From Amblyomma americanum (lineage: Eukaryota; Arthropoda; Arachnida; Ixodida; Ixodidae): a stretch of 64,000 nucleotides of DNA. Where the stretch lies: positions 134,528,929-134,592,928 of the forward strand of contig NC_135504.1 in assembly GCF_052857255.1 (NCBI RefSeq), written 5' to 3'. The position numbers and the translations under genes are program-made. Positions 53,482 to 63,786 of this stretch are shown here, in pieces. The number at the start of each line of letters is the position of its first letter. The first letter of the stretch is position 1. The notes beneath the pieces are model-generated. The model made no database searches. It saw only the letters and a list, made by a program, of their open reading frames with translations, and was not told where the DNA came from.

Positions 53482-54430
53482 GAAAAAGCATGGCAAAAGT
53501 GTAGAAAAGAACCTGGCAATCAGGATTACAGGGCAGAATTCTGAATGTTGCGAAACGCAGTGACCGCAAAGTTACGGCAGGAAAAAAGGAAATACATGAT
53601 GCGTCGATTTGCAGACAGCAAAAAAGATGTGAAAAAAACGTGGAGTACGGCAAACGAATTGATGGGCAGATCCAAAACAGCTGGTGTCGATGATACCATC
53701 AAACGAAATTTTCCAAAGGAAAACCTTCAGACTTTGTGTGACAGGTTCAATAAAACTTTTATCGCGGCAGCTGAGAAACTGAAAACAACGCAAAGTGACC
53801 GACATTATGAATATGAACCGAAACGCGCATGCGCGCACTCTGCATATCTCCCAGCGATGTCTGAAATGGATCTATGGAATATAATAAGGGGCATGAAAAA
53901 GATTAAACCAACATGGTTTGATAGAATTCGCTCTCGGGATTTGTGCACGAACTTCTAGATTATCACACAGGTCCTCCTTAAGATATTGAATGGGATATTC
54001 GAAACAGGTATAATACCCAAAGAATTGAAAGAATTGTGAGGCCGGTTTACAAAAACGGGAAAAGAAATGACTGCACAAATTACAGGCCGATAGCGATATT
54101 GTCCACTATTGCACACATAATGGAAACGTATATTGTCTCTGTAATGCAATCCTTTTGCGAAAAGTATTCTCTGAATAACATGGCGCAATACGGGTTCACA
54201 AAAAATAAAAGCACAACTTCTTTGCTAGAGGAATTCTCCGACTATATAACCGCATCAATAGAAAATAATAACGTAGTCTTAGCTCTATTTCTAGACCTAA
54301 GCAAGGCTTTTGACACGGTAGAACACAATTTATTACTAAAGAAATTAACGAAGCTAGGTTTCAGAGGACGCTTTTATCATTTTTTTGTAAATTATTTCTC
54401 CGACCGACTTCAGTGCGTTAAACTATAAGA
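53482..54430 (+). pseudogene. LINE B, pre-RT region and RT motifs 0-A
   Basis: LINE B is inserted in LINE A motif A. Its coding part starts at KCRKEPGNQ-like residues, then LRQEKRKYMMRRFADSKKDV and KKTWSTANELMGRS (about 53640). The RT part has MRPVYKNGKRNDCTNYRPIA, YGFTKNKSTTSLLEEF, LALFLDLSKAFDTVEHN (motif A, catalytic Asp present) and YFSDRLQCVKL at 54425. There the PLE interrupts it. The 5' end is truncated, and no target duplication was found. Confidence 0.88.
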
Positions 54431-55741
54431 GACTGTAGCAAAATGGTGGTTTGAGCTAGTTGGTACATATTCACAATTTCACCAGCGCTGCGACTAGGAA
54501 CAAGAACAGAGAAGGAAGACAAGGACAAGCGCTACTAACAACTGAAAGTTTATTTGAAAAAACACAGATTATATGCACACAACTGACAACCCAAAGCGCC
54601 TGCGCTTCCCCCACCAGGCACGCAAAAGAGAGTTAAAAATCTAGATACAAAATTTCACACTCATGTAAGTTTACAGATGGTGTGCTAACGCACGTGTCGA
54701 TGTTCTTGTGAATGTGATAGGCTTCACACAACTCCCTAGTTAACTGATCTGGATGTCTGAATTTAATCTTAGCCCTGTTAAGCAGAGGAAAGCATGCTTT
54801 TTTGTTAGACACACCGGGTTTGTTTAGAAGACAATCTCTGTAATGGAGGGACAGATTTGATGAAGGAGCACCATTCAAAGAGGTTCTATGCTGACGTAAG
54901 CGTGTATTTATGCATTTACCGGTTTGCCCAATGTAGCTCTTGCCGCATTTAAAAGCATAAACCACTCCCTCTGCACATGGCACAAAGGTTGACTCATGAT
55001 CCACCTGGCATGCATTTTTTCTTTTGCCTCTTATTTGCTTCTGTTCCCGGGCTCTTTTGTCAACAATAGCACAAACCTTGCCTAGTTTATTAGGGACCGA
55101 AAAGAGCACTTTTACCCCATATCTAGTGCCAACCTGCTTAAGCCTATGGGATAACTGATGAATGTAGGGTATTACCGCATACTTCGTTCTGTCATTGCCG
55201 GAATTTTCCTGTGCTTCATGTCTACCAAACGACTTCATCTTCTTCAGGATCTTGTTGCTAGCAAGCGCTATCACATCTTTGGGGAAGCCCGCTGACCTTA
55301 GCCTTTGAACTTGCTTATCGAAACTGCTGCCTAAAGTATGAATACATGACTTAGTAAGTGCAGATCCTAAACAAGACACTGCTATGCCACATTTAACTAT
55401 TTTCGAGTGCCCAGACTGATAATTTAGCAAGGGCTTTTCCGACCGCTGTAGGAAGGACCAACAAACATGATTCACCTTTTTCTCCAATCTAATATCCAAG
55501 AATTGCAGCTGATTATCTTCCGGTAATTCAAAGGTAAATTTCAGACCAAACCCGCAGTTTTCAAAAGTCTTTAAAATGTCATCCACATGTGCCTTGAAGT
55601 CATGGGATTCAACAAAAACAAGATAATCGTCTACATACCGGAAGATTTGTTTTACACGGTTGTCTAAGTTAACTTTAATGCTCCTATCTGCATAGGAAAG
55701 AAAGATATTACTAAGTACCGGAGCCACTTGCAGAGACATGC
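54431..55741 (-). mobile_element. Penelope-like element C, 5' truncated, inside LINE B
   Basis: The element runs from an RT cut (55741) to the 3' terminal motif ACCAACTAGCTC (54464-54453) and about 20 further bases. Its 3' UTR shows the family layout: TTTCAGTTGTTAGTAGCGCT, TGTCCTTGTCTTCC and CGCAGCGCTGG. It splits the LINE B RT between RLQCVKL and KFGVPQG. A clear target duplication was not found. Confidence 0.92.
54633..55739 (-). CDS. Penelope-like RT (C-terminal part) with GIY-YIG endonuclease
   Basis: A 368-codon frame without interruption. Residues 1-45 hold the end of the RT palm: VAPVLSNIFLSYADRSI and IFRYVDDYLVF with YVDD at 35-38. The thumb and linker follow (GFGLKFTFELPEDNQLQFLD, AVIPYIHQLSHRLKQVG, VLFSVPNKLGKV). 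From about residue 240 comes the GIY-YIG module with a Cys/His set: ACQVDHESTFVPC, GVVYAFKCGKSYIGQTGKCI (core near 256-275), RLRQHR and LSLHYRDC. It ends RELCEAYHIHK, CVSTPSVNL. In PLEs the endonuclease nicks DNA and the RT copies the RNA at the nick. The N-terminal RT motifs are missing, so this copy cannot act alone. The first codon is simply the first ATG after the truncation. Confidence 0.93.
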   Translation of the reverse strand: MSLQVAPVLSNIFLSYADRSIKVNLDNRVKQIFRYVDDYLVFVESHDFKAHVDDILKTFENCGFGLKFTFELPEDNQLQFLDIRLEKKVNHVCWSFLQRSEKPLLNYQSGHSKIVKCGIAVSCLGSALTKSCIHTLGSSFDKQVQRLRSAGFPKDVIALASNKILKKMKSFGRHEAQENSGNDRTKYAVIPYIHQLSHRLKQVGTRYGVKVLFSVPNKLGKVCAIVDKRAREQKQIRGKRKNACQVDHESTFVPCAEGVVYAFKCGKSYIGQTGKCINTRLRQHRTSLNGAPSSNLSLHYRDCLLNKPGVSNKKACFPLLNRAKIKFRHPDQLTRELCEAYHIHKNIDTCVSTPSVNLHECEILYLDF

Positions 55742-56957
55742 AGTGAACTTCAAATAATAAAGTTTGGTGTGCCCCAAGGGATCACCCTCGGACCGATACT
55801 TTTCAACGTATATGTTTCCGACCTCGGCCTGCTACCGCGGAAATCAAAAATTTTCCAGTACGCAGACGACACTGCAATTGCTCTGGAAATTCAGGATTAT
55901 AATACGGGGTATCAAAGCTTTCAAGAGGACTTATCAGCGATAGTAGATTGGTTCGCTCATAATTTAATTTTTATAAATACACAAAAAACGAAATTAATGT
56001 GCTTCAGAAATCTTCATAAGGCGCTTTCATTAAATAACGACATATATTTACATTCTTGTAAGTGTAGTTCATGCATCTGCCAACCATTGCAGTTCGAGCC
56101 AGTGGTCAAGTATTTAGGAATTTTCTTTGACCAGCACCTATCCTGGAGTGACCATGTCATTTACGTTTGCAGAAAACTGAGGGCTGTCGCAGCCATGATG
56201 TATAACCATCGAGAGAAAAGCCCTGTCAACATTCTAAGAACTGTATATAAGTCCTTAGCCGAAACAATTATCACATACGGTATCACCTTGTATGGTACGT
56301 GTTCTGACCAGAAGAAACAAAATATTAACCGAATAATTAAAAGAATTGTCAATAGCATAGCCTATGGAAGGGAATGGGAACATATAGAGACACATGAGAA
56401 ATACTTCCAGTGCACGAGCTATTTAAGTATACTGTGTTGACCCGCTACTATTATTCTAACAATTTTAAGCTATTAGTAAAGAAAGATGTATCACTACGCA
56501 AAACTGAGAAATATGTTAAACCACGAGTCTTTACAAACTATGGAAAGAAAGCCAGGAATTATTATGTACCTCAGATATTCAATGAACTAAGTGAGATACT
56601 GTACGGTTTAAAAACACGAGCTGTAATGCTGAGAGAAGTAAGGAAATGGTGTTCAACTTTGTATTGTAATGTGTGATTTTTTTCCCACTCAAGTGGGGAA
56701 CTTGTCGGATTTCTTTTTTTCGTTTTTATTATATTTTTCGTTTTTTATATTTTGTTTGCATTAGATTGTATTACTTGTATTTACCTTGTATTATTATTTT
56801 TTTCTTTTTATGTGAATATTGTGAATGTATATTGCTTTTTATCCTAGTTTAAGGATGCAACATTGGCTGCCTGGTCTGCTAACAAGCACTATGTGCTTAG
56901 ATTGACCAGTACTTCTTTTTTGTACATTTCGCTATGAAATAAAGACTTCACTTCACT
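55742..56957 (+). pseudogene. LINE B, RT active site to 3' end
   Basis: The frame resumes with KFGVPQGITLGPILFNVYVS (about 55765), KIFQYADDTAIALEIQ (motif C, YADD, about 55850) and NLIFINTQKTKLMCFRN. VVKYLGIFFDQHLSWSDHVI and RTVYKSLAETIITYGITLYG follow. Then PRVFTNYGKKARNYYVPQIF and a stop at 56676. A T-rich 3' UTR follows with AATAAAG and a pentamer tail (ACTTC)n ending near 56957. Apart from the PLE insertion and a few shifts, this is a well-preserved LINE. Confidence 0.9.
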
Positions 56958-57900
56958 TCATTTGATTCTCTTAACCGGGGTATTTTGCTGAGAAAATTAG
57001 AATTCTACGGAATTTGTGGTGTTGCCTTGAAGTTAATAGAATCATACCTTAGTACTTGTAAGTAGTCCGTTCCAGGAAACAACAGCCCTTTCACATTTAA
57101 ATCACTTTGTTTAGTGTTCCTTAGGGCAGCATTTTGGGACTGTATTTATTTATTATGTACAAAAATGATATTAACATTGATTACGATACTAAATTCCTGA
57201 TGTACGCAAATGACACCAAACTGTTTTTTGAGGGTGACGATTACGAAAGACTTGTTAATCACGGAATCATCACTTCAAGTAAATTCCATTATTGGTGTTC
57301 CTGAAACGGCTTTGTTATTAATACCTGAAAAACTAAAGCAGTCGTTTTCCGAGCGAAGGAGAACGGCATAATATTTTTCAATAGAATGTCAGCCTAGAAA
57401 AATTGTGACAATTTAAAACTTTAGGTTTAATTTTTAAAACATATCCTGTGGGACTCGCACACTAATCATGTTATCACGACCCTAGCTCGGAGTATAGGAT
57501 TAATCAACAGGCATCGAGACCTATTTCCTGTAAGCACAAGACTTCTAATCTATAATTCATTGTTTTTATCGCGCATAATTACTGCTTCTTAGTGTGGGGC
57601 ATGACAATCTTAACAAACGTCAGGAAACTGACGGCAATGCAAAATAATGTAATCCGGATTATTGCAAATTCTTCTCCAGACAGACAGCTTGCATAGAAAC
57701 TTTAGAATAACTAACATAGGGAACTTGTATAACTATCACCGTTGTAAAGAAGTTAAGGGATGAAAAGAAACTAGGCATAACTAATCTGGCAAACTTGCAA
57801 ACGAATGCCCATTGTTATACAACTATTCATACTGAGCACTGGGATGCCCATCGTAACCGCACTAATTACGAGGAACAAATGTTACGACACACAGTACCAA
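56958..57900 (+). pseudogene. LINE A, RT remainder
   Basis: The LINE A RT resumes with FDSLNRGILLRKLEFYGICG and VALKLIESYLS (about 57000), then shifted frames of the PFTFKS..LVFLRAAFWDC block (the GVPQG region, out of frame) and a YANDTK-like active site near 57205 (consensus YADD). The thumb keeps RSIGLINRHRDLFPVSTRLL and IYNSLF near 57510. It is more decayed than LINE B, as expected if A is the older host. Confidence 0.8.
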
Positions 57901-58103
57901 GTGTATTAATTTTTTTTTCGCAGACAAATTGATCTCTTGAGAATTTTGAAAACTTAACGCAGAGATTTATTCCTTTAGTTGTTTAGAAATAACGTTGAGA
58001 AAAAGTAATTGCTTCTTTTTCTTCTTTTTTTTCTCAAATGCTACATATGCACTACCTTTTATGGAAACTTTTTCTCAGTATTGATCTGTATGCTCTGTGT
58101 GCC
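57901..58103. other. Probable LINE A 3' part
   Basis: T-rich sequence after the last recognisable coding block. The end of the element was not located. Confidence 0.4.
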
Positions 58104-58815
58104 TGTTAATTCTCCAACACAACAAAACTAACACAAAACACAAAGACTATAAATACACACGACCCGGGAACACTGCTACCAGCGTCTACTACTAGCGTTC
58201 TACTATTAGCGGTCGGCGTTCGCGCTTACGGTGGGTTCGGTGCGGCTGCGGCGTTGTATGAGTCCAGTAGCCGGCGTCGAGGCGGCGTTGGACGTGCTCA
58301 GGCTGACGTCGCTGGCGGCGTCGCTGGCTGCGTCGTATAAGCTCCATGTCCAAGCGCCCGTGGAGGTGATGCCGGTGTTGTTGGCGTTGGGGCACCACTC
58401 GGATGGGTGGCAACAGCGCTGGAGACACCCCTGGCCGTAGCAGGTAGTAGCGTCCTCCGTTGACACCCCGGAACGGGCTCAGGGACGGCAGGAAGTCCAC
58501 GATGCGAAGCCGTAGAACACGAGCTCACAGGAGCAGTAGCCGGCGTCGCTCTCTTCCAGCCGATGCGTCCCTTACCCGCCGGAGCCTCCGCTTCACTGTT
58601 CTCTCCCCCCCCCCCCCCCCCGTGCCTCGCTCTCCTTCGCCCTTTTATAGCCTCCGCGTGAGTACACGTAAGCCTCGTCGTCGTCTTCTCTTCTCCAGCA
58701 ATCATCGCTCTCCACCTCACCGAATGCTTCTTCTTTATTCTTCGGTTAATCCACATCGACTTCTTCATCATCTTTCCTTTATAATTCCATTTTGGCCTCC
58801 TTATTACCTGTGACA
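58104..58815 (-). mobile_element. Candidate solo LTR
   Basis: On the minus strand the segment begins TGTCACAGGTAATAAGG (58815), has TATAAAAGGGC (about 58653-58643), a C/G homopolymer and a GC-rich downstream part, and ends GAGAATTAACA (58104). TG..CA ends and a consensus TATA box fit an LTR. No flanking 4-6 bp duplication was found and no partner LTR exists here. The 210-codon minus frame across it has low-complexity content and is not called. Confidence 0.35.
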
Positions 58816-58835
58816 ACCGGCTTCTTGTGTAAAAT

Positions 58836-59088
58836 ACAATGTCTGCGGGCTCCCACATTCCCACATATTGTGCTTCATTCTTCTTTCGAGCAGCAACGGA
58901 CTGGAACGGCCTATCCCGGCAAATCGTCAAGGTCGCTTGATCATGTACTTTTCAAGAACGTGTAACGAATTACCTTCCATGCTAAATAATTTTCGCTGTG
59001 TGCTTGCTGATTTCAATAAAACTCCACTCCTTATGTAATACCCTCGAAAAAAAGGGTGCTTTTAAGGTAATAAACTGAACTGAACTAA
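58836..59088 (+). mobile_element. CR1-group LINE 3' end
   Basis: CASFFFRAATDWNGLSRQIV, with the conserved WN of the RT C-terminal tail, ends at a stop near 58939. A 3' UTR follows with AATAAACTGAACTGAAC, a pentamer tail of (TGAAC)n type. The element is cut at its left by the LTR-like segment. Confidence 0.7.
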
Positions 59089-60889
59089 AGGTAATATATA
59101 ACTAAGGGAATGGAATGCATCCGGGGTGAGACATTAACAAAAAATGATTGCAGAATTCGTGGCTTGAAAGCAGGGCAGGGACCTTACGACACATTTTCGA
59201 GATTCAAAATATGTATTTAATAGAGGAGTTTTATCACGCACATTTATGCTTGGCAGATTCTCTAGAGAAATATAGAGAAAAACAATGCCCAGCATGCAGG
59301 CGCCCGGTAAAACGCCGCTTCCAAGCAGACGCTTCTAACATTCCTCCATGCATCCATCTAAGCTCTTGCAAGCTCAATAACGCAACCGACGTTTAATTTT
59401 GAGGGTATACGCCACAGAATGTTTGTTGGAATTAACAAGTATTCTTCATTTCTCGGCATGAGGTCTCAGAGGGCCTTCTGTCTACAGGCCAATTTCATCG
59501 ATTTCACCGCAAATGTATCCTGCACAGCGGTCACAAGCGTGGCAGTTAGCGCAAAATTTTGAGTCAACTTCCCCCAAGTACAATTAGGAAATTTAACCGA
59601 TGTTGCTTACGAGCTCAGTGCTCGACCCTGCTGCTATGAGCTTCAAAGTCGAAACGACGAGGCACCGTAAAAAACTGTTCACATATTTGCATCAGTACTG
59701 CACCGCTGGTGAAGACGCAAAATTGATCTCTGCCACTTTGGGCAGGCGCTGTACAAAATTGGTTTTACTGTGATAATCCTCAGAGAGCGTAACTGCACTC
59801 TCTTTTCCGCACATCTATGGCAGCCATAAAAAGCTTGGGGTCTTTTTAAACTCATTCTTGAAGAAAATGTTATACAGGATGGAAATTGGCCCACCCTCAT
59901 ATACTACATAACACCCCAAATTTTGGAAGCGGCCCACCTGAGAATATGGATTCAGGTGCATTAGTGGCATTAGCGTTTGTTTAATGTGTATTGGTCGGGA
60001 TTGTTGGGTGGATTCATATGAATCAGGGAGGATTAACGAATGCATAATACTAGGAGAGTAGTTTGGATTAGTGTAATTTTTAGGAACCATCATCATCATC
60101 TAAGCGGCGCGCCGCCCGCGCTACCGACCTCGAGATTGAAACGTTTAGCTCTGGTGATCGCTAGCACGCAACACTGGACAGTTGTCAACGTCAACGAACA
60201 CCTCGGACTCTTCGCTCCTCACTTGGTTAAGCATCGCAGTACGGGTGCCAGTCGTACAGTAAAATAAATATGACCGCTAACGCGCCAAAAATCTCATATG
60301 CTAATCCAACATCAGTTACTCAAAAATTATAGCCCTCAGGAATTCACATTTGGAGGTGCTGATGTCATAACCCTCTTGGCCAGTCATGGAAAGCTTTGCA
60401 GGATTGTTTTTGCAACAAGATAACCTAAATGATGCCGCATTAAAAACTAGGTAAAAATTTTTCCCTTCGCGGGACATCATAGTCATATCCGAGCAAAGAT
60501 TGAGATCTTCAGCTTCAATCGTAGCGCATTTTTCAGTGCTTCGTTTTCCTAGAGAATACTCGCAAAATTTCCCAGCCGTACGTCGAACTGTTCTTCTTTT
60601 AAGAGCTTTCTTAGTTTTCCCAGCTGAGGCCTCCGTGTCCAGAAAAATATAGAGCGAATTCTTATTACTTATATTTAATTAAATACATGAACAGCAGGAA
60701 ATTCGTATCAAACTCATAATTTAAAATAATCTTATGGTAAAGAACCCGAAAGCAGCAATATGATTTATAGAATGCAATCTACATGGAATGCTGCTCAGAG
60801 CACCCTCATGTTTACCGATTCTTGAAAAGTTAATTACATGGAAGCACAATCAGTACACAATGACTGCTGTTCATGGGGAAAGTAAGCGC
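59089..60889. other. No gene recognised
   Basis: Two weak plus frames (59148-59396 and 60040-60267) lack recognisable domains or splice sites. (CAT)n lies near 60090. Confidence 0.45.
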
Positions 60890-62140
60890 TAGTCTTCACC
60901 TGCGCCAGTTGGCTTCACCTATGCTGCGCTATACCACATTGACTACGACACGCGAAGAGAGCTGCTAAGCCTATATACATAAACTTCACCCTAATGCCAT
61001 GCCGGGTGTTCGGCGGGGTCGCTCCTGTATAGACAAGTCATTGATCTTGTTTCCGCTGTTCATTAACAGAAACGCCAGAAGGACATGTGAATGACACTTT
61101 TTCTTGGTGCCAAAGGTGCTCACGATAGCGTAACACATGAAGCCATCCTTGATGCGCTAGAGGCTGTCAGAGTCGGTGATCGGATGTTTCGGTGGATAAC
61201 AAGGCTATCTGACCAAAATGGCGTTTTTTATGACGTCTGCCACCTGTGCCCGACAGCTGTGCATTACACCTACCGGGGTGTGCCCCAGGGCGGAGTTCTT
61301 AGCCCTGCACTGTTTAGCCTGTCACTTATAGCACTCCCAGAGAACCTACCTGATACCGTCCTTATCTCAATGTATGCCGACGACATCTGCATCTGGGCCT
61401 CCTCTGTGTCGTGTCTCAAGGTGCGAGCAAGAGTTCAGCGGGCAGCAACCAAAACTTCCTTCTTTCTCCGAGAGCAAGGTCTGAACGTTTCAGCCGAGAA
61501 GTGCGCGTTACTGACATTTACACACAAGTTTATAACTCATTATCCGTTATCGTCAGCCACAACATTGCTTTTTGTGCTGCTCATCATATACCATGCATTG
61601 CACCTTTTTAAAGAAAAAAGCTAAATCTATCACTCATCTCCTCAGATTTCTGGCCGGACGAGCATGGGACTCGCCGATTCAATCATTACTGCAACTGTAC
61701 AGAGCACTTTTCTTGGAATTTCTGCGGTATAGTACACCTGTGCTTTCGAAAATATGAAACAAGCATTTGCGAGCCCTCCAGACTGCACAACGTCAGTCTC
61801 TTGGCACAAGTCTGGGCCTCTTTCGCAGCGCATCAACAGTTGCAACGATTGCTATCGCCCAGGACTACCCACTTTCGACGTATATAGCCCTTGACACCCT
61901 GCGGATCCACATACGTGATTTAACAACGATTCCGCAGCATAACCTTGTCTCAATCGCGGTACGGAGATCACACGAAGAATTTTATGAGGTACGTGCAGCC
62001 CACAAAGTTGTCCATCCCAACACTGTTATCCCCGGCTGCACGGCCTTCCTCAGCGCTTTGGTGTCTGCGGGAGCAACGTGTGCGACTTACAGTTCTGGAG
62101 CGCATCCAGCAGTTCTGTACAAAAAAGATTTTTGAGCGGG
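60890..62140 (+). mobile_element. I/R1-like LINE, RT part
   Basis: MPGVRRGRSCIDKSLIL-like residues (about 61000) precede FLGAKGAHDSVTHEAILDAL (motif A with Gly and His in place of usual residues). RGVPQGGVLSPALFSLSLIA, LISMYADDICIWASS (motif C, YADD, about 61380) and GLNVSAEKCALLTFTHK follow. The thumb and a later block (HIRDLTTIPQHNLVSIAVRR) run to about 62130. Shifts occur after 61540. It has no recognisable 5' domain or tail, so both ends are lost. Confidence 0.88.
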
Positions 62141-62769
62141 AAACTAATTATGACCGCAATTTTTTAAAAAATAATGTAAGATTTTGCTATAACAATCAAT
62201 ATGTCCGCAGTTCACCCGACGGCAGTCTTGTATTGTTTTTGTAGCGATAGCTGCATTACGCTAGCATTTCGAGCCTTCAGCTTGGCGGCGCGGCGCCCCT
62301 GTGAAGGGCACAGGGTAAGCCCTATACTTCCCATGCATTTTAGGCCATGTTGAGGTACATGTTTCTCACTAATAACAGTAGCCTAATAATACATATATCA
62401 TTGTTTGCCAAATTTTGTGCTCTTTTTACTGAACTAGAATATTTGAAATGTTTTGAAAATTCGATTTTTAATAAAATTTTTTCCGGTAGTACACAAATCT
62501 GGCCTTTCTTTGCGCATTTCAAAATTCATAACAGAATAACTGCTCAGTGAAATTGCTTAATTCTAGTTCAGTAGTTGGCAACACTTATGTAGATGATTGC
62601 AAAAAAAAATCAGCCGTCTGTCTTGAAAGGCATTGAAAATAATGGTACCTTTGTAAGAAAAAACACTGTTTTGAGATAATAGAGCGTAAAGAGAAAAAAG
62701 ATGTGAAAAAACATTTTTTATTCGCAGAAACGCCTCCATAGTAATTGGTTTAATAGCCCCCTTGTTAAG
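62141..62769. other. No gene recognised
   Basis: AT-rich sequence between the LINE and the LTR-like region. Nothing was identified. Confidence 0.4.
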
Positions 62770-63447
62770 TGGAAGCCCACAGGGCCGATGGGACCCCCCC
62801 CCCCCCCGCACCTGTTACCAGGAGCGGTCATGCCCGAGGGGGAATCGAGGAATGTACGTCGAGGCGTGACGCCCGCTTAGGGTGAGAGCTGCACATTCCA
62901 CTGGGCTCGCGACAGCCCACGGGGACAATGCCCTTCCCCCCCCCCCCCGCACCTGCTACCAGGAGCGATCATGTCCCGCGGAAGACATTCCTTAGCTGTC
63001 AATCCGATGCGTGGCAATCGATGGAATGTGCATGCAGCGAGCTGCGTACGCGGAGTCACGCGCCCTGCACGTTCCAGGAGGAGCGGGGTCCACTGGGCTC
63101 CGCCCACTTGTACATTGCATGGCTATTGGTTCAGATTGGGCGAGAGCTGGTTTGGTAAAGCTCCGCCCAAGTATCGAAGGGTTTAAAACCCGTGGGAAAC
63201 AACGATTTTGGACGAGCGCGCCGAGTCTCAAGCTCGGCCGTTTTTAACAGCCTTTTTTTAAACTGCCCTTTTTTTAAACTGCCTTTTTCTCACCTGCCTT
63301 TTTATGTCAGTGCCGTCTTTAATAAATAAGTTTTGCTTTGAGAAGTTGGAACTGCTGCCCCAACCGGCAACGTGTCGCCGGACGAAGACCTGAAGTACTC
63401 TTCGTACTGCTAACCGCCGTTCCCATCGGTAGGAGGGCAGAGGAAAG
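62770..63447 (+). mobile_element. Probable 5' LTR of a BEL/Pao-like element, with 141-bp internal repeat
   Basis: AGCCCAC, a C-rich tract and GCACCTGTTACCAGGAGCGG (62808-62827) recur 141 bases later (62949-62968). A TTTAAAA box at 63182 and AATAAATAAG at 63321 give a promoter and polyadenylation signal in LTR order. A primer-binding-like site follows directly. The left LTR border is not fixed, and the second LTR lies outside the window. Confidence 0.5.
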
Positions 63448-63460
63448 TGGTGCCGTGACC
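63448..63460 (+). other. Putative primer-binding site
   Basis: TGGTGCCGTGACC lies just after the LTR-like region. The same TGGTGCCGTGACC signature follows the 5' LTR in many BEL/Pao elements, where a tRNA primes minus-strand synthesis. Which tRNA is used cannot be told here. Confidence 0.5.
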
Positions 63461-63786
63461 AGGATCGTCTGAGCGGCTTCCTGCAGAGCGGTTGGAGGCA
63501 GTACTTTCCTGAAGGTTGACGGGCACAAAATCTTGGTGATAAGCCCCGGGGACCAAGGTCCAAGTGAGGCGATACCCTTGCGCGAGGCCTCGGAGTCAAG
63601 GCTCCACGTCAGCGCTGACAGCGAGGAAGCGGACCGACGGAGCGCCTGCGGCAGGCGACTTCTGCGGCACCGGCGGCTGGGGACTTTGAAGGCCGGGAGG
63701 ACGTGAAGGGCCTGCTGCGAGCTACAGATTCCGGCCACCCTTCTGCGCCTCAGGACGTGACCTGCTGCTGCCACGAAGCAAGTGCC

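Noticed and set aside
58298..58930. 210-codon minus frame
   Set aside because: It crosses the LTR-like segment and a LINE 3' end on the other strand, is low complexity (poly-Gly, Arg and Ala/Pro runs) and contains a homopolymer. Open by composition.
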